Source: Sphaerotilus montanus (GTDB lineage Bacteria; Pseudomonadota; Gammaproteobacteria; Burkholderiales; Burkholderiaceae_C). From it: a stretch of DNA of 64,000 nucleotides. Of this stretch, positions 10,976-24,212 are shown in pieces. Made by a program: the position numbers and the translations under genes. A model generated the notes under the pieces. That model did no database searches. It had not been told where the DNA came from and saw only the letters and a list, made by a program, of their open reading frames with translations. The DNA is taken from contig NZ_JACCFH010000001.1 of the NCBI RefSeq assembly GCF_013410775.1, positions 1,488,001-1,552,000 on the forward strand, in the 5' to 3' direction. Each line of letters begins with the position of its first letter. Position 1 is the stretch's first letter.

Positions 10976-12181
10976 ATGATCTCCCCCATGACTGCTCCCG
11001 CTCCTGCCGCTCCTGCCGCGTCCGCCCTGCCCTTCCTGCCCTTCGCCCTGCCCGAGATCGGCGACGAGGAGATCGCCGAGGTCATCGACACCCTGAAGTC
11101 CGGCTGGGTCACCACCGGCCCGAAGGCGCGCCGCTTCGAGCAGGACTTCGCCGCCTTCCTCGACGAGCCGGGCATCGAGGCGATCGCGGTCAACTCCGCC
11201 ACCGCGGGCCTGCACCTGGCGCTGGAAGCCCTCGGCATCGGCCCCGGCGACGAGGTCATCACGACCACGCACACCTTCACCGCCACCGCCGAGGTCGTGC
11301 GCTACCTGGGCGCGGACGTGCGGCTGGTGGACATCGACCCGGCGACGCTGAACATCGACCCCGCGGCGATCGAGGCCGCGATCACGCCGCGCACCAAGGC
11401 GATCATCCCGGTGCATTTCGCCGGCCTCGCCGTGGACATGGACGCCGTGCTGGCCATCGCCCGCCGCCACGGCCTGAAGGTGGTCGAGGACGCCGCGCAT
11501 GCGCTGCCGACCACGCACAGCGGGCGGCTCGTGGGCACGCTGGGCAGCGACATCACCGTCTTCAGCTTCTACGCCAACAAGACCATCACCACCGGCGAAG
11601 GCGGCATGGCCGTGACCCGCGACCCGGCCTTGGCGGCACGGATGAAGGTGATGCGCCTGCACGGCATCAACCGCGACGCCTTCGACCGCTTCACCGCCAA
11701 GGTGCCGAGCTGGTACTACGAGATCGTGGCGCCGGGCTTCAAGTACAACCTGACCGACATCGCCGCCGCGATGGGCATCCACCAGCTGAAGCGCGCGCAG
11801 GGCTTCCAGCAGAAGCGCGCACAGCTCGCGGCGCTGTACGACGAATTGCTGGCCGACCTGCCGCTGATCCTGCCGCCGCGCCCCGCAGCGGGCGAAGTGC
11901 ATTCGTGGCATCTCTATGTGCTGCGCCTGACCGACGACGCGCCCATCGGCCGCGACGCGCTGATCGAGGCGCTCTACGCCGCCGGCATCGGCTGCAGCGT
12001 CCACTACATCCCGCTGCACCTGCACCCGTACTGGCGCGAGCGCTACGACCTGCAGGCCGCCGACTACCCGCACAGCCAGCACGCCTACGAGCGCATGCTG
12101 AGCGTGCCGCTCTACACGCGCATGACCGAGGACGATGTGCGGCGCGTGGCGGCGGCGCTGCGGCAGGCGCTGACCGGCTGA
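10976..12181 (+). CDS. DegT/DnrJ/EryC1/StrS-family PLP-dependent sugar aminotransferase
   Basis: This roughly 401-residue aminotransferase is of the type that converts 4-keto (or 3-keto) nucleotide sugars to amino sugars. The fold signatures are present: [18 protein letters not shown]-like start ([15 protein letters not shown]), [29 protein letters not shown], and the PLP lysine in [14 protein letters not shown] near residue 202. It is followed seven bases later by a PglC-like transferase and then a PglF-like dehydratase. It probably acts as the PglE-type step on the 4-keto sugar made by the third gene. An ATG at 10988 is an equally plausible start; neither has a strong ribosome site. Confidence 0.88.
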   Translation: MISPMTAPAPAAPAASALPFLPFALPEIGDEEIAEVIDTLKSGWVTTGPKARRFEQDFAAFLDEPGIEAIAVNSATAGLHLALEALGIGPGDEVITTTHTFTATAEVVRYLGADVRLVDIDPATLNIDPAAIEAAITPRTKAIIPVHFAGLAVDMDAVLAIARRHGLKVVEDAAHALPTTHSGRLVGTLGSDITVFSFYANKTITTGEGGMAVTRDPALAARMKVMRLHGINRDAFDRFTAKVPSWYYEIVAPGFKYNLTDIAAAMGIHQLKRAQGFQQKRAQLAALYDELLADLPLILPPRPAAGEVHSWHLYVLRLTDDAPIGRDALIEALYAAGIGCSVHYIPLHLHPYWRERYDLQAADYPHSQHAYERMLSVPLYTRMTEDDVRRVAAALRQALTG

Positions 12182-12188
12182 TCGACCG

Positions 12189-12785
12189 ATGGCCAAGCGC
12201 CTGTTCGACCTGCTGCTGTCCAGCCTCGGCCTGGCCGTGCTGGCGCTGCCGCTCGCGCTGGTGGCGCTGGCGATCAAGCTCGACTCGCCCGGTCCGGTGT
12301 TCTACCGGCAGGTGCGCGTGGGGCTGCGCGGGCGCGAGTTCCGCATCCACAAGTTCCGCACGATGGCCCACGACCCGGGCGACCGCGGCCCGCAGCTCAC
12401 CGTCGGTCTGGACGCGCGCATCACCCGCGTCGGCGCCTTCCTGCGCCGCACCAAGCTCGACGAGCTGGCGCAGCTGTTCGACGTGTTCGAGGGCACGATG
12501 AGCCTGGTCGGCCCACGCCCGGAGGTGCCGCGCTACGTGGCGCTCTACCCGGCGGCGCTGCGCGAGAAGGTGCTGTCGGTGCGGCCCGGCATCACCGATT
12601 TCGCCTCCATCGAATACCGCGACGAGAGCACGCTGCTGGCCCGGAGCGCGGACCCGGAGCGCACCTACCGCGAGGTGATCCTGCCGACCAAGCTGGCCTT
12701 GCAGGCGCGCTATGTCGACCGCTCGGGCCTCGGCACCGACCTGGTGCTGATCGGCCGCACCGTCTGGGCGATCATTGCGCGATGA
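12189..12785 (+). CDS. PglC-like phosphoglycosyl transferase (bacterial sugar transferase)
   Basis: This 198-residue small monotopic phosphoglycosyl transferase would transfer a sugar phosphate from a UDP-sugar to undecaprenyl phosphate at the inner membrane, starting a glycan. It has one N-terminal re-entrant/membrane helix (residues 4-32), DSPGPVFYRQVRVG, KFRTM, the catalytic Asp-Glu pair in TKLDELAQLFDVFEG, and SLVGPRPEVPRY. It is of minimal PglC length and lacks the extra membrane domain of WbaP/WcaJ. It overlaps the next gene by four bases (ATGA), so the two are probably co-translated. Confidence 0.9.
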   Translation: MAKRLFDLLLSSLGLAVLALPLALVALAIKLDSPGPVFYRQVRVGLRGREFRIHKFRTMAHDPGDRGPQLTVGLDARITRVGAFLRRTKLDELAQLFDVFEGTMSLVGPRPEVPRYVALYPAALREKVLSVRPGITDFASIEYRDESTLLARSADPERTYREVILPTKLALQARYVDRSGLGTDLVLIGRTVWAIIAR

Positions 12786-14677
12786 CCTGGCACCACCTCG
12801 ACACCCTCCTCACCCGCATCCGGCCGCACCGCGAGTCGCTGGCGCTGGTCATCGACGCGCTGATGATCGCCGCCTGCTGGAACATCACCTACCTGTTCCG
12901 GCTCGGCTTCGAGCGCTGGCAGAACGCACGGCCCGACTACGACGGCTGGGTGCTGATCGGCGTGATCGCGGTCTACCTGAGCGTGTTCGTGCTGCTCAAG
13001 GTGCCCAAGGGCATGTGGCGCTTCTCGGGCTTCGGCGAGATCCAGCGGCTGACGATCGCCTGCGGCATCGCGGGCATGGTCACCGCCGTGGGCGTGCTGA
13101 TGGCGCAGCTGGTGCAGGTGCCGCGCGCGGTGCTGGGGCTGCACCCGGTGATCTCGCTGATGGGGCTGGCGATGGTGCGCATCGGCTACCGGATGCTCTA
13201 TGAACACATGCGCGGGCGCATTTCCGGCTCGATGCACGAGACGCGCCGCGCCCTGGTCATGGGTGCGGGCGATGCGGCCAAGCTGCTGATCGCCGGCATC
13301 CAGCACCACGGCTGGGTCGTGGTCGGCCTGCTCGACGACGATGCCCGCAAGCACGGCGCCCGCATCGGCAACGTGCCCGTGCTCGGTCCGCTCGACAGTG
13401 CAGCCCGGTGGGCCGAGGTGCACGGCATCACCCACGTCATCGTCGCGATGCCCTCGGCCGCGCCGGAGCGTCGCCGCCGCGCGCTCGACCTCGCCGCCGC
13501 CACCGGCCTGCCGGTCGTCACCGTGCCGACCGCCGCCGAGCTGCACGACGGCCAGGCGGTGGCGCAGGTGCGCGAGATCGAGCCGGAAGACCTGCTCGGC
13601 CGCGCCCCGGTGCAGCTCGACGAGGGCGGCATCAGCGAGTGCCTGTCGGGCAAGGTGGTGCTCATCACCGGCGCGGGCGGCTCGATCGGCTCGGAGCTGT
13701 GCCGGCAGGTGGCGCGTTACGGGCCGCGGCGGCTGGTGCTCTACGAGCTGAGCGAGTTCGCGCTCTACCGCATCGAGCAGGAGCTGACCGAGGCGTTTCC
13801 GCACATCCCGCTGGTGCGGCTGGTCGGCGATGTGCGCGACCCGGAACACCTGCGCGTGACCTTCGCCCAGGCGCGGCCGCAGGTGGTGTTCCACGCCGCC
13901 GCGTACAAGCACGTGCCGCTGATGGAGGACGACAACGCCTTCGCCGCGGTGCGCAACAACACGCTGGGCACCTGGCGGGCGGCCAGCGCGGCGGCGGCGG
14001 CGGGGGCCGAGCGCTTCGTGCTGATCTCCACCGACAAGGCGGTCAACCCGACCAACGTGATGGGCGCGACCAAACGCGCCGCCGAGATGGTGATCTCCCA
14101 GCTCGCCGCGCAGGTCGCCGCCGCAGGTGGGCGCACGCGCTTCATGGCCGTGCGCTTCGGCAACGTGCTGGGCTCGTCGGGCAGCGTGATCCCCAAGTTC
14201 AAGGCGCAGATCGCCCGCGGCGGCCCGGTGACGGTGACGCACCCGGACATCACGCGCTTCTTCATGACGATTCCCGAAGCCGCGCGGCTGGTGGTGCAGG
14301 CCGCGGCGATCGGCGAAGGCGGGCAGGTGTTCGTGCTCGACATGGGCGAGCCGGTGCGCATCGTCGATCTGGCGCGCGACCTGATCCGGCTGAGCGGCCA
14401 CACGCTGGCCGAGATCCCGATCGCCTTCAGCGGGCTGCGGCCGGGCGAGAAGCTCTACGAGGAACTGCTGGCGGACGCCGACGCGACGCTGCCGACACGC
14501 TTCGAGCGGCTGCGCATCGCGCGGCTGGACGACCGCGGACAGGACGTGCAGACGCTGCTCGACTGGGCCGCCGCCCGCTCGACTGCGCCGGACGACGAGG
14601 TGCGCGAGCGGCTGGCGCAGCTGGTCGGCGAATACCGGCCCGCCCGACCCGCCGGACCCCTCACGCCAGATCGCTGA
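12782..14677 (+). CDS. PglF/WbpM-like membrane nucleotide-sugar 4,6-dehydratase
   Basis: This 631-residue protein has four membrane helices in the first 120 residues, a first Rossmann-type module (VMGAGDAAKLLIAGI), and a C-terminal short-chain dehydrogenase domain with NAD motif LITGAGGSIGSELCRQV. The catalytic region STDKAVNPTNVMGATKR has Met where most family members have the catalytic Tyr, as in the long PglF/WbpM/CapD dehydratases. It would make UDP-4-keto-6-deoxy-GlcNAc, which the DegT aminotransferase could aminate and the PglC-like enzyme could load on the lipid carrier. Its end overlaps the convergent GGDEF-EAL gene by 17 bases. Confidence 0.9.
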   Translation: MTWHHLDTLLTRIRPHRESLALVIDALMIAACWNITYLFRLGFERWQNARPDYDGWVLIGVIAVYLSVFVLLKVPKGMWRFSGFGEIQRLTIACGIAGMVTAVGVLMAQLVQVPRAVLGLHPVISLMGLAMVRIGYRMLYEHMRGRISGSMHETRRALVMGAGDAAKLLIAGIQHHGWVVVGLLDDDARKHGARIGNVPVLGPLDSAARWAEVHGITHVIVAMPSAAPERRRRALDLAAATGLPVVTVPTAAELHDGQAVAQVREIEPEDLLGRAPVQLDEGGISECLSGKVVLITGAGGSIGSELCRQVARYGPRRLVLYELSEFALYRIEQELTEAFPHIPLVRLVGDVRDPEHLRVTFAQARPQVVFHAAAYKHVPLMEDDNAFAAVRNNTLGTWRAASAAAAAGAERFVLISTDKAVNPTNVMGATKRAAEMVISQLAAQVAAAGGRTRFMAVRFGNVLGSSGSVIPKFKAQIARGGPVTVTHPDITRFFMTIPEAARLVVQAAAIGEGGQVFVLDMGEPVRIVDLARDLIRLSGHTLAEIPIAFSGLRPGEKLYEELLADADATLPTRFERLRIARLDDRGQDVQTLLDWAAARSTAPDDEVRERLAQLVGEYRPARPAGPLTPDR

Positions 14678-17084
14678 CGGCCGACTCCGGCCACACACCC
14701 TGCCCGCGCTGCGCCAGCAGGACCCGCAGCGCCTGCGGCTCGACCGCGGCGCTGCAGAAGAAGCCCTGCACCATCTCGCAGCCGCAGGCCCGCAGCACGG
14801 CGCGCTGCCGGTCGGTTTCCACGCCCTCGGCCAGCGTGTGCATGCCCATGGTACGGGCCAGCTGCACGATCAGACGCACGATGGCCTCGGCCTGCCCGCC
14901 GCCCTCGCGGCCCAGCGCGGCAACGAAGCTGCGGTCGATCTTCAGCGTGTCCACCGGCAGCGTGGCCAGTTGGGCCAGCGACGAGTAGCCAGTGCCGAAA
15001 TCATCGAGCGCGATGCCGACGCCGAGCGCCCGCAGCGACTGCACGCAGGCCAGCGCCCGGTCGGGGTCGTGCATCAGCGCCGTCTCGGTGATCTCGAGTT
15101 CGAGCCTGGGCGCGGGCAGGCCGCTGTCGGCCAGCACCGTGGTCACCATGGCCTCCAACCCGAGGCGGCCCAGCTGCGCGGCCGACAGGTTGACCGCCAG
15201 CCGCACCGACGACGGCCAGCCGGTCGCCTCGGCGCAGGCCTGGCGCAGCACCCACTCGCCCAGCGGCACGATCAGGCCCGTCTCTTCGACGATCGGGATG
15301 AACTCGCCGGGCTCGATCCAGCCATGCCGCGGGTGTTGCCAGCGCAGCAGGGCCTCGGCCCCCACCAGCCGCCCATCGATCAGCCGGACCTGCGGCTGGT
15401 AGTGCACGGCCAGTCGCCCCGCCGTCGCGTGGGTCGCCCCCGGCGCAGCGAGCAGCAGGCCGATGTCCCGGACGATCCCCGCACGGCGGTTCATGCGGCC
15501 GCGCATGGCCGCATCGAACACGCAGAACCGGTTGCGCCCGCCGTCCTTGGCTTCGTACAGGGCCAGATCGGCGTTCTGGAACAGGCGGTCGGCATCGAGG
15601 TTCGGCCCGGCGCAGGACGCCACACCGATGCTGGCCCGCACCTCCACCCGCAGCGACTCGACCACCCACGCCGGCTGCAGCGCCGCCAGCAGCGCCGCCA
15701 CCAGCCCGTCGCGCGCCGCCGGGGTCAGGGCATGGTCGATCAGCAGCGCGAACTCGTCGCCGCCCAGCCGCGCCAGCACGACGGCCTGCGGCTGCGGCCA
15801 GGTGGCCACGCAGGCGGTCAGCCGGCGGGCGATCTCCTGCAGCAGCCGGTCGCCGACCGCGTGGCCGAGGGTGTCGTTGACCGCCTTGAAGTTGTCCAGG
15901 TCGAGCAGGCACAGCGTCAGCGGAGCCAGCGCGACCGGCCCCCGGTCCGGCCAGTCGATCGATGTGCAGCGCGAGACCGCCTCGGTGCAGCGCTGCTGCA
16001 GCACATGCCGGTTGGACAGGCCGGTCAGCACATCGGTGCGCGCCAGCCGGTGCAGTTCGCGCGCCTGCTCGCGCAGCAGCGTGACGTCGCGCACCAGTCC
16101 GCGCCAGCCCGCGGGCACGCCGTCGCTGTCGAACACCGGCACACCGCTCAGGCTCCAGATCCGCGGCTTGTCCTGGGGATGGTGTGCCGACAGTGCCAGG
16201 TCCAGCTTCCGGAACGGTTTCGGCTCGCGCAGACGTTCCGCGAGTGCCGACACGGCCGTGCGCACTTCCAGCACCTCGGTCAACCGGGTACCGAGCAGCC
16301 GGTCGCCCTCGTCGAACCCCAGCGCCCGCGCCATCGGCAGGGAGACATGCCGCAGACGCCCGCCCGCATCGGTCTCCCAGAGCCAGTCGTCGGCCTGGGT
16401 CTCGAAATCGCGCAGCAGCAGGTCCAGCGACTGCCGATCCCGCAGGGCCGCCGTCTCGGCCCGAAGCCGGGCCCGCACCCCATCGCTCACCGACCGCACG
16501 GAAGCCAGCACCAGCAGATCCATGGTCAGCAACAAGCCGATGGCGACATCGCTGACCGGTGGTGGCAACTGCAACAGCCCGAGCAGCACTCCCGTGGACG
16601 AGGTCAGCGTCCACGCAAGGGCGACCTCGCGCACAGGTGCCGCGCTCATCGCGCCGACCGGGATCGCTCCACAAGCCATCACCCCGAGCAGGAACCGGAG
16701 ATCGGGCCCCACGACGGGAAACAGGAAGATGGCAATTCCGGAAAACATCACCGCCACCAGCGACGCTTCCCCGATGAACCGCCAGCGCACGGCCGGCCGT
16801 GCCAGCACGTCCAGCGGCTTGCCGAGGTGCAAGACGCTGTCGACGGCATATCCCAGTGCCACCACGGACAGACCAAGCGGCCAGACCATGTGGACCCCCC
16901 AGCCCATCACCGGGTACACCAGCCACGCCGCCAGCAGCCCGAGCCCGAAATCCACCAGCGCAGCCATGGGCGTGATGCGCAGCAGCATCTGCATCAGGCG
17001 GGCGTCGTGGTGTCGACGCTCGACCGCATCGGACCAGCGGGATTCGCCGCTGGTCAGGCTCGTGTCGGCAGAGAGGCTGCTCAC
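14661..17084 (-). CDS. Membrane PAS-GGDEF-EAL protein (c-di-GMP turnover)
   Basis: This 807-residue protein has an N-terminal membrane region of about six or seven helices (roughly residues 38-200) that I cannot assign to a named sensor. A PAS-like domain follows (about 225-345, DFETQADDWLWETDAGGRL), then GGDEF (about 350-520) with intact ARLGGDEFALLI and no RxxD inhibitory site upstream, then EAL (about 550-795). The phosphodiesterase site looks complete: GAEALLRW, AVNLSAAQL, LEITETAL, LDDFGTGYSSL, LKIDRSF, LAEGVET. It probably acts as a c-di-GMP phosphodiesterase, with or without cyclase activity. A close paralogue lies 79 bases upstream on the same strand. Confidence 0.9.
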   Translation of the reverse strand: MSSLSADTSLTSGESRWSDAVERRHHDARLMQMLLRITPMAALVDFGLGLLAAWLVYPVMGWGVHMVWPLGLSVVALGYAVDSVLHLGKPLDVLARPAVRWRFIGEASLVAVMFSGIAIFLFPVVGPDLRFLLGVMACGAIPVGAMSAAPVREVALAWTLTSSTGVLLGLLQLPPPVSDVAIGLLLTMDLLVLASVRSVSDGVRARLRAETAALRDRQSLDLLLRDFETQADDWLWETDAGGRLRHVSLPMARALGFDEGDRLLGTRLTEVLEVRTAVSALAERLREPKPFRKLDLALSAHHPQDKPRIWSLSGVPVFDSDGVPAGWRGLVRDVTLLREQARELHRLARTDVLTGLSNRHVLQQRCTEAVSRCTSIDWPDRGPVALAPLTLCLLDLDNFKAVNDTLGHAVGDRLLQEIARRLTACVATWPQPQAVVLARLGGDEFALLIDHALTPAARDGLVAALLAALQPAWVVESLRVEVRASIGVASCAGPNLDADRLFQNADLALYEAKDGGRNRFCVFDAAMRGRMNRRAGIVRDIGLLLAAPGATHATAGRLAVHYQPQVRLIDGRLVGAEALLRWQHPRHGWIEPGEFIPIVEETGLIVPLGEWVLRQACAEATGWPSSVRLAVNLSAAQLGRLGLEAMVTTVLADSGLPAPRLELEITETALMHDPDRALACVQSLRALGVGIALDDFGTGYSSLAQLATLPVDTLKIDRSFVAALGREGGGQAEAIVRLIVQLARTMGMHTLAEGVETDRQRAVLRACGCEMVQGFFCSAAVEPQALRVLLAQRGQGVWPESAVSDLA

Positions 17085-17163
17085 ACGCGGGTCGGTGGGA
17101 AGGGGAAACAGGTCATGGCGGAACCGCAGCTGGTACGGTACCGATTATCGCAATTTACGCACT

Positions 17164-19233
17164 TCAAGCCGTGAGCCGGCGCGCCTGGAACACACGATCC
17201 GCGGCATCCTTGGCGGTCATGGCCGCGGCGAACAGGTAGCCCTGCACCTGCAGGCAACCGTGCCGGCGCAGCGTGTCGAGTTGTTCCTGCGTCTCGACGC
17301 CTTCGGCCAGCGTCTTCATGCCCAGGCCCTGGCCGAGCTGGATGATGGTGCGCAGGATCATGTCGGCCTGCGCGCCCGCGGCCAGCCCGGTGATGAAGCT
17401 GCGGTCGATCTTGAGCGTGTTGATCGGGTAGGTGCGCAGGTAGGACAGCGAGGAGTAGCCGGTGCCGAAGTCGTCCAGCCCCAGCCCGATGCCCAGCGAG
17501 CGCAGCGACTGCATGCGCGTGCGCGCCGCGGCCGGGTCGGCGAGCACGGCGGTCTCGGTCACCTCCAGCTCCAGCCGGAAGGGCGGCAGCCCCGTCTCGG
17601 CGAGCACCTGCGCGACGGTGCGCACCAGGTGCCGGCTGGCGAGCTGCACGCCGGAGACGTTGACGGCGATCTTGCCGTCGCCGCCCCAGTCGGCGGCGTC
17701 GCGGCAGGCCCGGCGCAGCACCCACTCGCCCAGCGCCACCACCAGCCCGGTTTCTTCCGCCACCGGGATGAACTGCGCCGGCGAGATCCAGCCCCGCTGC
17801 GGGTGGCGCCAGCGCACCAGCGCCTCGAAGCCGGTCAGCCGGCCGTCGGCGACGTCGTGCTGCGGCTGGTAGTGCACGCTGAGCCGGCCGCAGGGCAGGT
17901 CCGGCTCGGGCCGGTCGGGGTGCGCCAGCGCCCGCTGCGACGCGGTCAGCGCCTGACCGAGTTCATGGATGACGAGGTGGCGCTCGACCATGCGCTCGCC
18001 CATCGCCGCGTCGAACAGCCGCACCATGTCGCGGCCGGCGGCCTTGGCCTCGTAGAGCGCGATGTCGGCCTGCTGCAGCAGCAGCGACGCCGTGTCCCCC
18101 GGCCCGGCCCACGCCGCCACGCCCAGGCTGGCGCGCACCTCGATGCACAGGTCCTCCGGCGTCCACGGCTCGCGCAGCGTGGCCAGCATCGCCAGCGCCA
18201 GCGCCTCGCGCTCGACGATGTGCAGGGGCTGCGCGATCAGCAGCGCGAACTCGTCACCGCCCAGCCGCGCCAGCACGCCGCCGCTCGGCCCCTCGTCCAC
18301 ACAGCGCTGCAGCCGCTGCGCCACCTCCTGCAGCAGCCGGTCGCCGACGAGGTGGCCGAAGTGGTCGTTGACCGACTTGAAGTTGTCCAGATCGAGCAGG
18401 TAGAGCGACAGCGGGCTGAGTGCCTCCTCGTCGATCGCCTCGGGCGCCTGCACCAGCGCGGCCACGGCCTGCTCGGTGCGCGACTGCAGCACATGGCGGT
18501 TCGCCAGCCCGGTGAGCGTGTCCACGTGCGCGAGCCGCTCCAGTTCGCGCGACTGCTCGTGCAGCGTCGTCACATCGCGCACGACACCGCGCCAGCCGAC
18601 CTGCAGACCGATCTCGTCCAGCACCGGCACCCCGCTGACCGACCACCACAGCGCCCGGCGCACGGGGCTGCGCACCTGCACCTCCACCTCCCGGAACGGT
18701 GCCTTGCCGGCCAGGCAGCCCATCAGCCAGACGAGGTCGGGCGGCATCTGGCGGTCCGGCGTGTCGCGGAAGCCCTGCTGCATGGCCAGCGACGGCCCGC
18801 CCTCGCCGAAGCGCAGCAGTTGCAGCAGCGACTGGCCGAGCAGCAGCTCCGGCGCACCACAGCCGAGTTCGCGGGCCATGCGCTCGGCGGCATGCGTGAG
18901 GCGGCCCTCGCGGTCGGCGGCCCAGCTCCAGGCACCGGACTGGGTCTCGAAATCGTGCAGCAGCAGCGCGGTGGTTTCCTGGCTGCGTGCAGCCTCGGTC
19001 TGCGCCTGCTGCCGGGCCTGGCGATGCCGCGCCAGCATGAACAGTCCGGGCACCCCGCCCCCCGCCAGGGCGCCCACCAGCGCCCCGAGCAGAAACGACG
19101 ACTGCGGCGCGAACACCGCCACGCCCGCCACCACCAGACCCGCCAGCAGCGCCGAAGCCCGCCACGGCACAGCCCGCCCGGACGCCTGGGGAGGACGGTT
19201 CGAGCGGTGCAGCGGACGGGATCGGCGTGACAT
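17164..19233 (-). CDS. Membrane PAS-GGDEF-EAL protein, paralogue of the next gene
   Basis: This 689-residue protein has two short N-terminal membrane helices (about residues 24-68), a PAS-like domain (LLHDFETQSGAWSWAADREGRL to about 320), GGDEF (RLGGDEFALLIAQ) without an RxxD I-site, and EAL with GFEALVRW, AVNVSGVQL, LEVTETAVL, LDDFGTGYSSLSYL, LKIDRSF and LAEGVETQEQ intact. PAS, GGDEF and EAL parts align with the 14661-17084 gene, but the membrane sensor is different. This suggests duplication followed by sensor replacement. Start ATG 19233 (MSRRSRPLHRS) has the first positively charged residues before the helices. Confidence 0.9.
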   Translation of the reverse strand: MSRRSRPLHRSNRPPQASGRAVPWRASALLAGLVVAGVAVFAPQSSFLLGALVGALAGGGVPGLFMLARHRQARQQAQTEAARSQETTALLLHDFETQSGAWSWAADREGRLTHAAERMARELGCGAPELLLGQSLLQLLRFGEGGPSLAMQQGFRDTPDRQMPPDLVWLMGCLAGKAPFREVEVQVRSPVRRALWWSVSGVPVLDEIGLQVGWRGVVRDVTTLHEQSRELERLAHVDTLTGLANRHVLQSRTEQAVAALVQAPEAIDEEALSPLSLYLLDLDNFKSVNDHFGHLVGDRLLQEVAQRLQRCVDEGPSGGVLARLGGDEFALLIAQPLHIVEREALALAMLATLREPWTPEDLCIEVRASLGVAAWAGPGDTASLLLQQADIALYEAKAAGRDMVRLFDAAMGERMVERHLVIHELGQALTASQRALAHPDRPEPDLPCGRLSVHYQPQHDVADGRLTGFEALVRWRHPQRGWISPAQFIPVAEETGLVVALGEWVLRRACRDAADWGGDGKIAVNVSGVQLASRHLVRTVAQVLAETGLPPFRLELEVTETAVLADPAAARTRMQSLRSLGIGLGLDDFGTGYSSLSYLRTYPINTLKIDRSFITGLAAGAQADMILRTIIQLGQGLGMKTLAEGVETQEQLDTLRRHGCLQVQGYLFAAAMTAKDAADRVFQARRLTA

Positions 19234-19431
19234 GTAAAAATTGTCACGGCTGGTCTGCCAGGCGGAAAGGACCGAATGCGCAGCCGTCCGCGGATCCCCT
19301 GCAGACAGGGGGACAGATCAGACGGCCATGGCGTGAAGTGGGTACCAGAGTGCCCGCACTCCTGACGACCGGACCGCCCGCAGCGCCCTACCATCACCGC
19401 ACACTCGCTGGAGCCTGGCGAGCCCGCCGGG

Positions 19432-20452
19432 ATGACCACACCGATGAGATACCACGACAGCATGGAGCGAAGTGCCGATGTCTTGCGACAGGCGGTGCAA
19501 CTCATGAAACGCCACGGCAGTGCCCTGCACCCCGTGAACTACACGCTCTGGTACGAGTACGTGCGCGGCGAGAACCCGGCGCTGCGTGCGGCCATGGACC
19601 GCTACCTCGCCCAGCACCTGCAGCTCGACGACGCCATCGCCGACGCGATGTACCGGCGCTTTGTCACCGGTGGCGGCATTGATGCCACGCTCATCGAGCG
19701 CACCGCCGAAGGTGTCTCGACCGTGCTGACCGGCATGGCCGAATCGGCCGCCCGCGCCGGTGACCAGACCGCGCAATACGGCACCTCGCTGTCCCGACTC
19801 AGCCAGGAACTCGCCGGCAGCGCCCACTCCCCCGCGCTGGAGGAGATGCTCAACACCACGCGCCAGATGCAGGTCGCCGTGACCGAGATGCAGCAGCGCC
19901 TGTCCGACAGCCAGAACGAGATCGGCCAGCTGCGGGCCGAACTGCGCCGCGTCCACGAGGAATCGCGCCTCGACAGCCTGACCGGACTGGCCAACCGCCG
20001 CGCCTTCGACCAGCGCCTGGCGGCCTGTCTGGCCGAAGCGGACACCCCGGCCCGGCGCTACCAGCGCCCCTGCCTGATGATCGCCGACATCGACCATTTC
20101 AAGCGCATCAACGACACCTACGGCCACCCCTACGGCGACCACGTGCTGCGCGCCGTCGGCACCATCCTCAAGGAAGTCACCCCGGCAGACTGCCTGGCGG
20201 CACGCATCGGGGGCGAGGAGTTCGCGGTGCTGATGCCGTCGAGCAGCCTGTCGGAAGCCCGCTCCCTCGCCGAGAGCGTGCGCCTGCGGGTAGCGGCTGC
20301 GCGGGTTCGACGCCAAGGCCAGGACGATGACGCCACCCGCATCACCATCTCCATCGGCCTGACCCTGTTCCGTCACGGCGAGAACGGCACCGCCTTCATG
20401 GAACGCGCCGACCAGGCGCTCTACACGTCCAAGGACAGCGGTCGGGACCGGG

Positions 20453-20472
<20 letters not shown>
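19432..20472 (+). CDS. Soluble diguanylate cyclase (GGDEF)
   Basis: This 346-residue protein has no membrane segment. Residues 1-150 are helical ([20 protein letters not shown] is the segment seen in a recurrent group of short diguanylate cyclases), followed by a coiled coil ([20 protein letters not shown]) and a GGDEF domain from about residue 178 ([19 protein letters not shown]). The active site reads GGEEF, which is functional in known cyclases; the upstream I-site is absent. It would make c-di-GMP. It is divergent from the two GGDEF-EAL genes and overlaps the end of convergent uvrA by 20 bases. Confidence 0.9.
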
Positions 20473-23383
<2,911 letters not shown>

Positions 23384-23450
23384 GACAGGCAACTTCCGGC
23401 GGCGCAAGGGCAACCGGCCATGATACCGGCCACCCGTGCAGGACGCGGCA

Positions 23451-24212
23451 TCAGTGCAGCGCGGACAGGAACTGCTGCAGCTCCGGCGTCTTCGGCGCGC
23501 TGAAGAGCGTCTCGGGCGGACCCACCTCGTGGATGCGGCCGGCGTGCATGAACACCACCCGGTCGGCCACCTTGCGGGCAAAGCCCATCTCGTGCGTCAC
23601 CATCAGCAGCGTCATGCCCTCCCCGGCGAGCTGCTCGACGACGCGCAGCACCTCGCCCACCAGCTCCGGGTCCAGCGCCGAGGTGATCTCGTCGCACAGC
23701 AGCGCCGCCGGCTGCATCGCCAGCGCCCGCGCGATCGCCACACGCTGCTGCTGCCCGCCCGAGAGCTGGTCCGGCCAGGCGTCGAACTTGTCGGCCAGCC
23801 CGACCCGGCCGAGCAGCGCGCGCGCCTGGGCCTCGCAGGCGCGGGCGTCGCGGCGCTGCACCAGCGCGGGCGCCAGCATCACGTTGCGCCCGACCGTCAG
23901 GTGCGGGAAGAGGTTGAAGCTCTGGAAGACCATGCCGACCTGCTGGCGCAGCCGGCGCATCGCCTCGGCGTTGCCACGGCGGTGCGACAGCGATTCGCCC
24001 TGCACCGTCAGCGTGCCGGCCTGGAAGGGTTCGAGGCCGTTGACGCAGCGCAGCAGCGTGCTCTTGCCCGAGCCGCTGCGGCCGATCAGCGCGATGACCT
24101 CGCCAGGCGCCACGTCCAGGTCGATGCCCTTGAGCACCTCGTGGCGGTCGTAGTACTTGTGCAGGCCCCGGATGCGCACCAGCGCGGGGGCTTCGGTTGG
24201 CTCAGTGGACAC
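23451..24212 (-). CDS. Polar amino-acid ABC transporter, ATP-binding protein
   Basis: This 253-residue HisP/GlnQ-type ATPase has Walker [20 protein letters not shown]-loop [13 protein letters not shown], signature [17 protein letters not shown], Walker [17 protein letters not shown] and H-loop THEMGFAR. It energises uptake by the two permeases and the binding protein upstream. The start is a GTG at 24212, overlapping the permease stop by 11 bases. It is the last gene of the importer operon and lies 67 bases from the uvrA start. Confidence 0.93.
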   Translation of the reverse strand: MSTEPTEAPALVRIRGLHKYYDRHEVLKGIDLDVAPGEVIALIGRSGSGKSTLLRCVNGLEPFQAGTLTVQGESLSHRRGNAEAMRRLRQQVGMVFQSFNLFPHLTVGRNVMLAPALVQRRDARACEAQARALLGRVGLADKFDAWPDQLSGGQQQRVAIARALAMQPAALLCDEITSALDPELVGEVLRVVEQLAGEGMTLLMVTHEMGFARKVADRVVFMHAGRIHEVGPPETLFSAPKTPELQQFLSALH

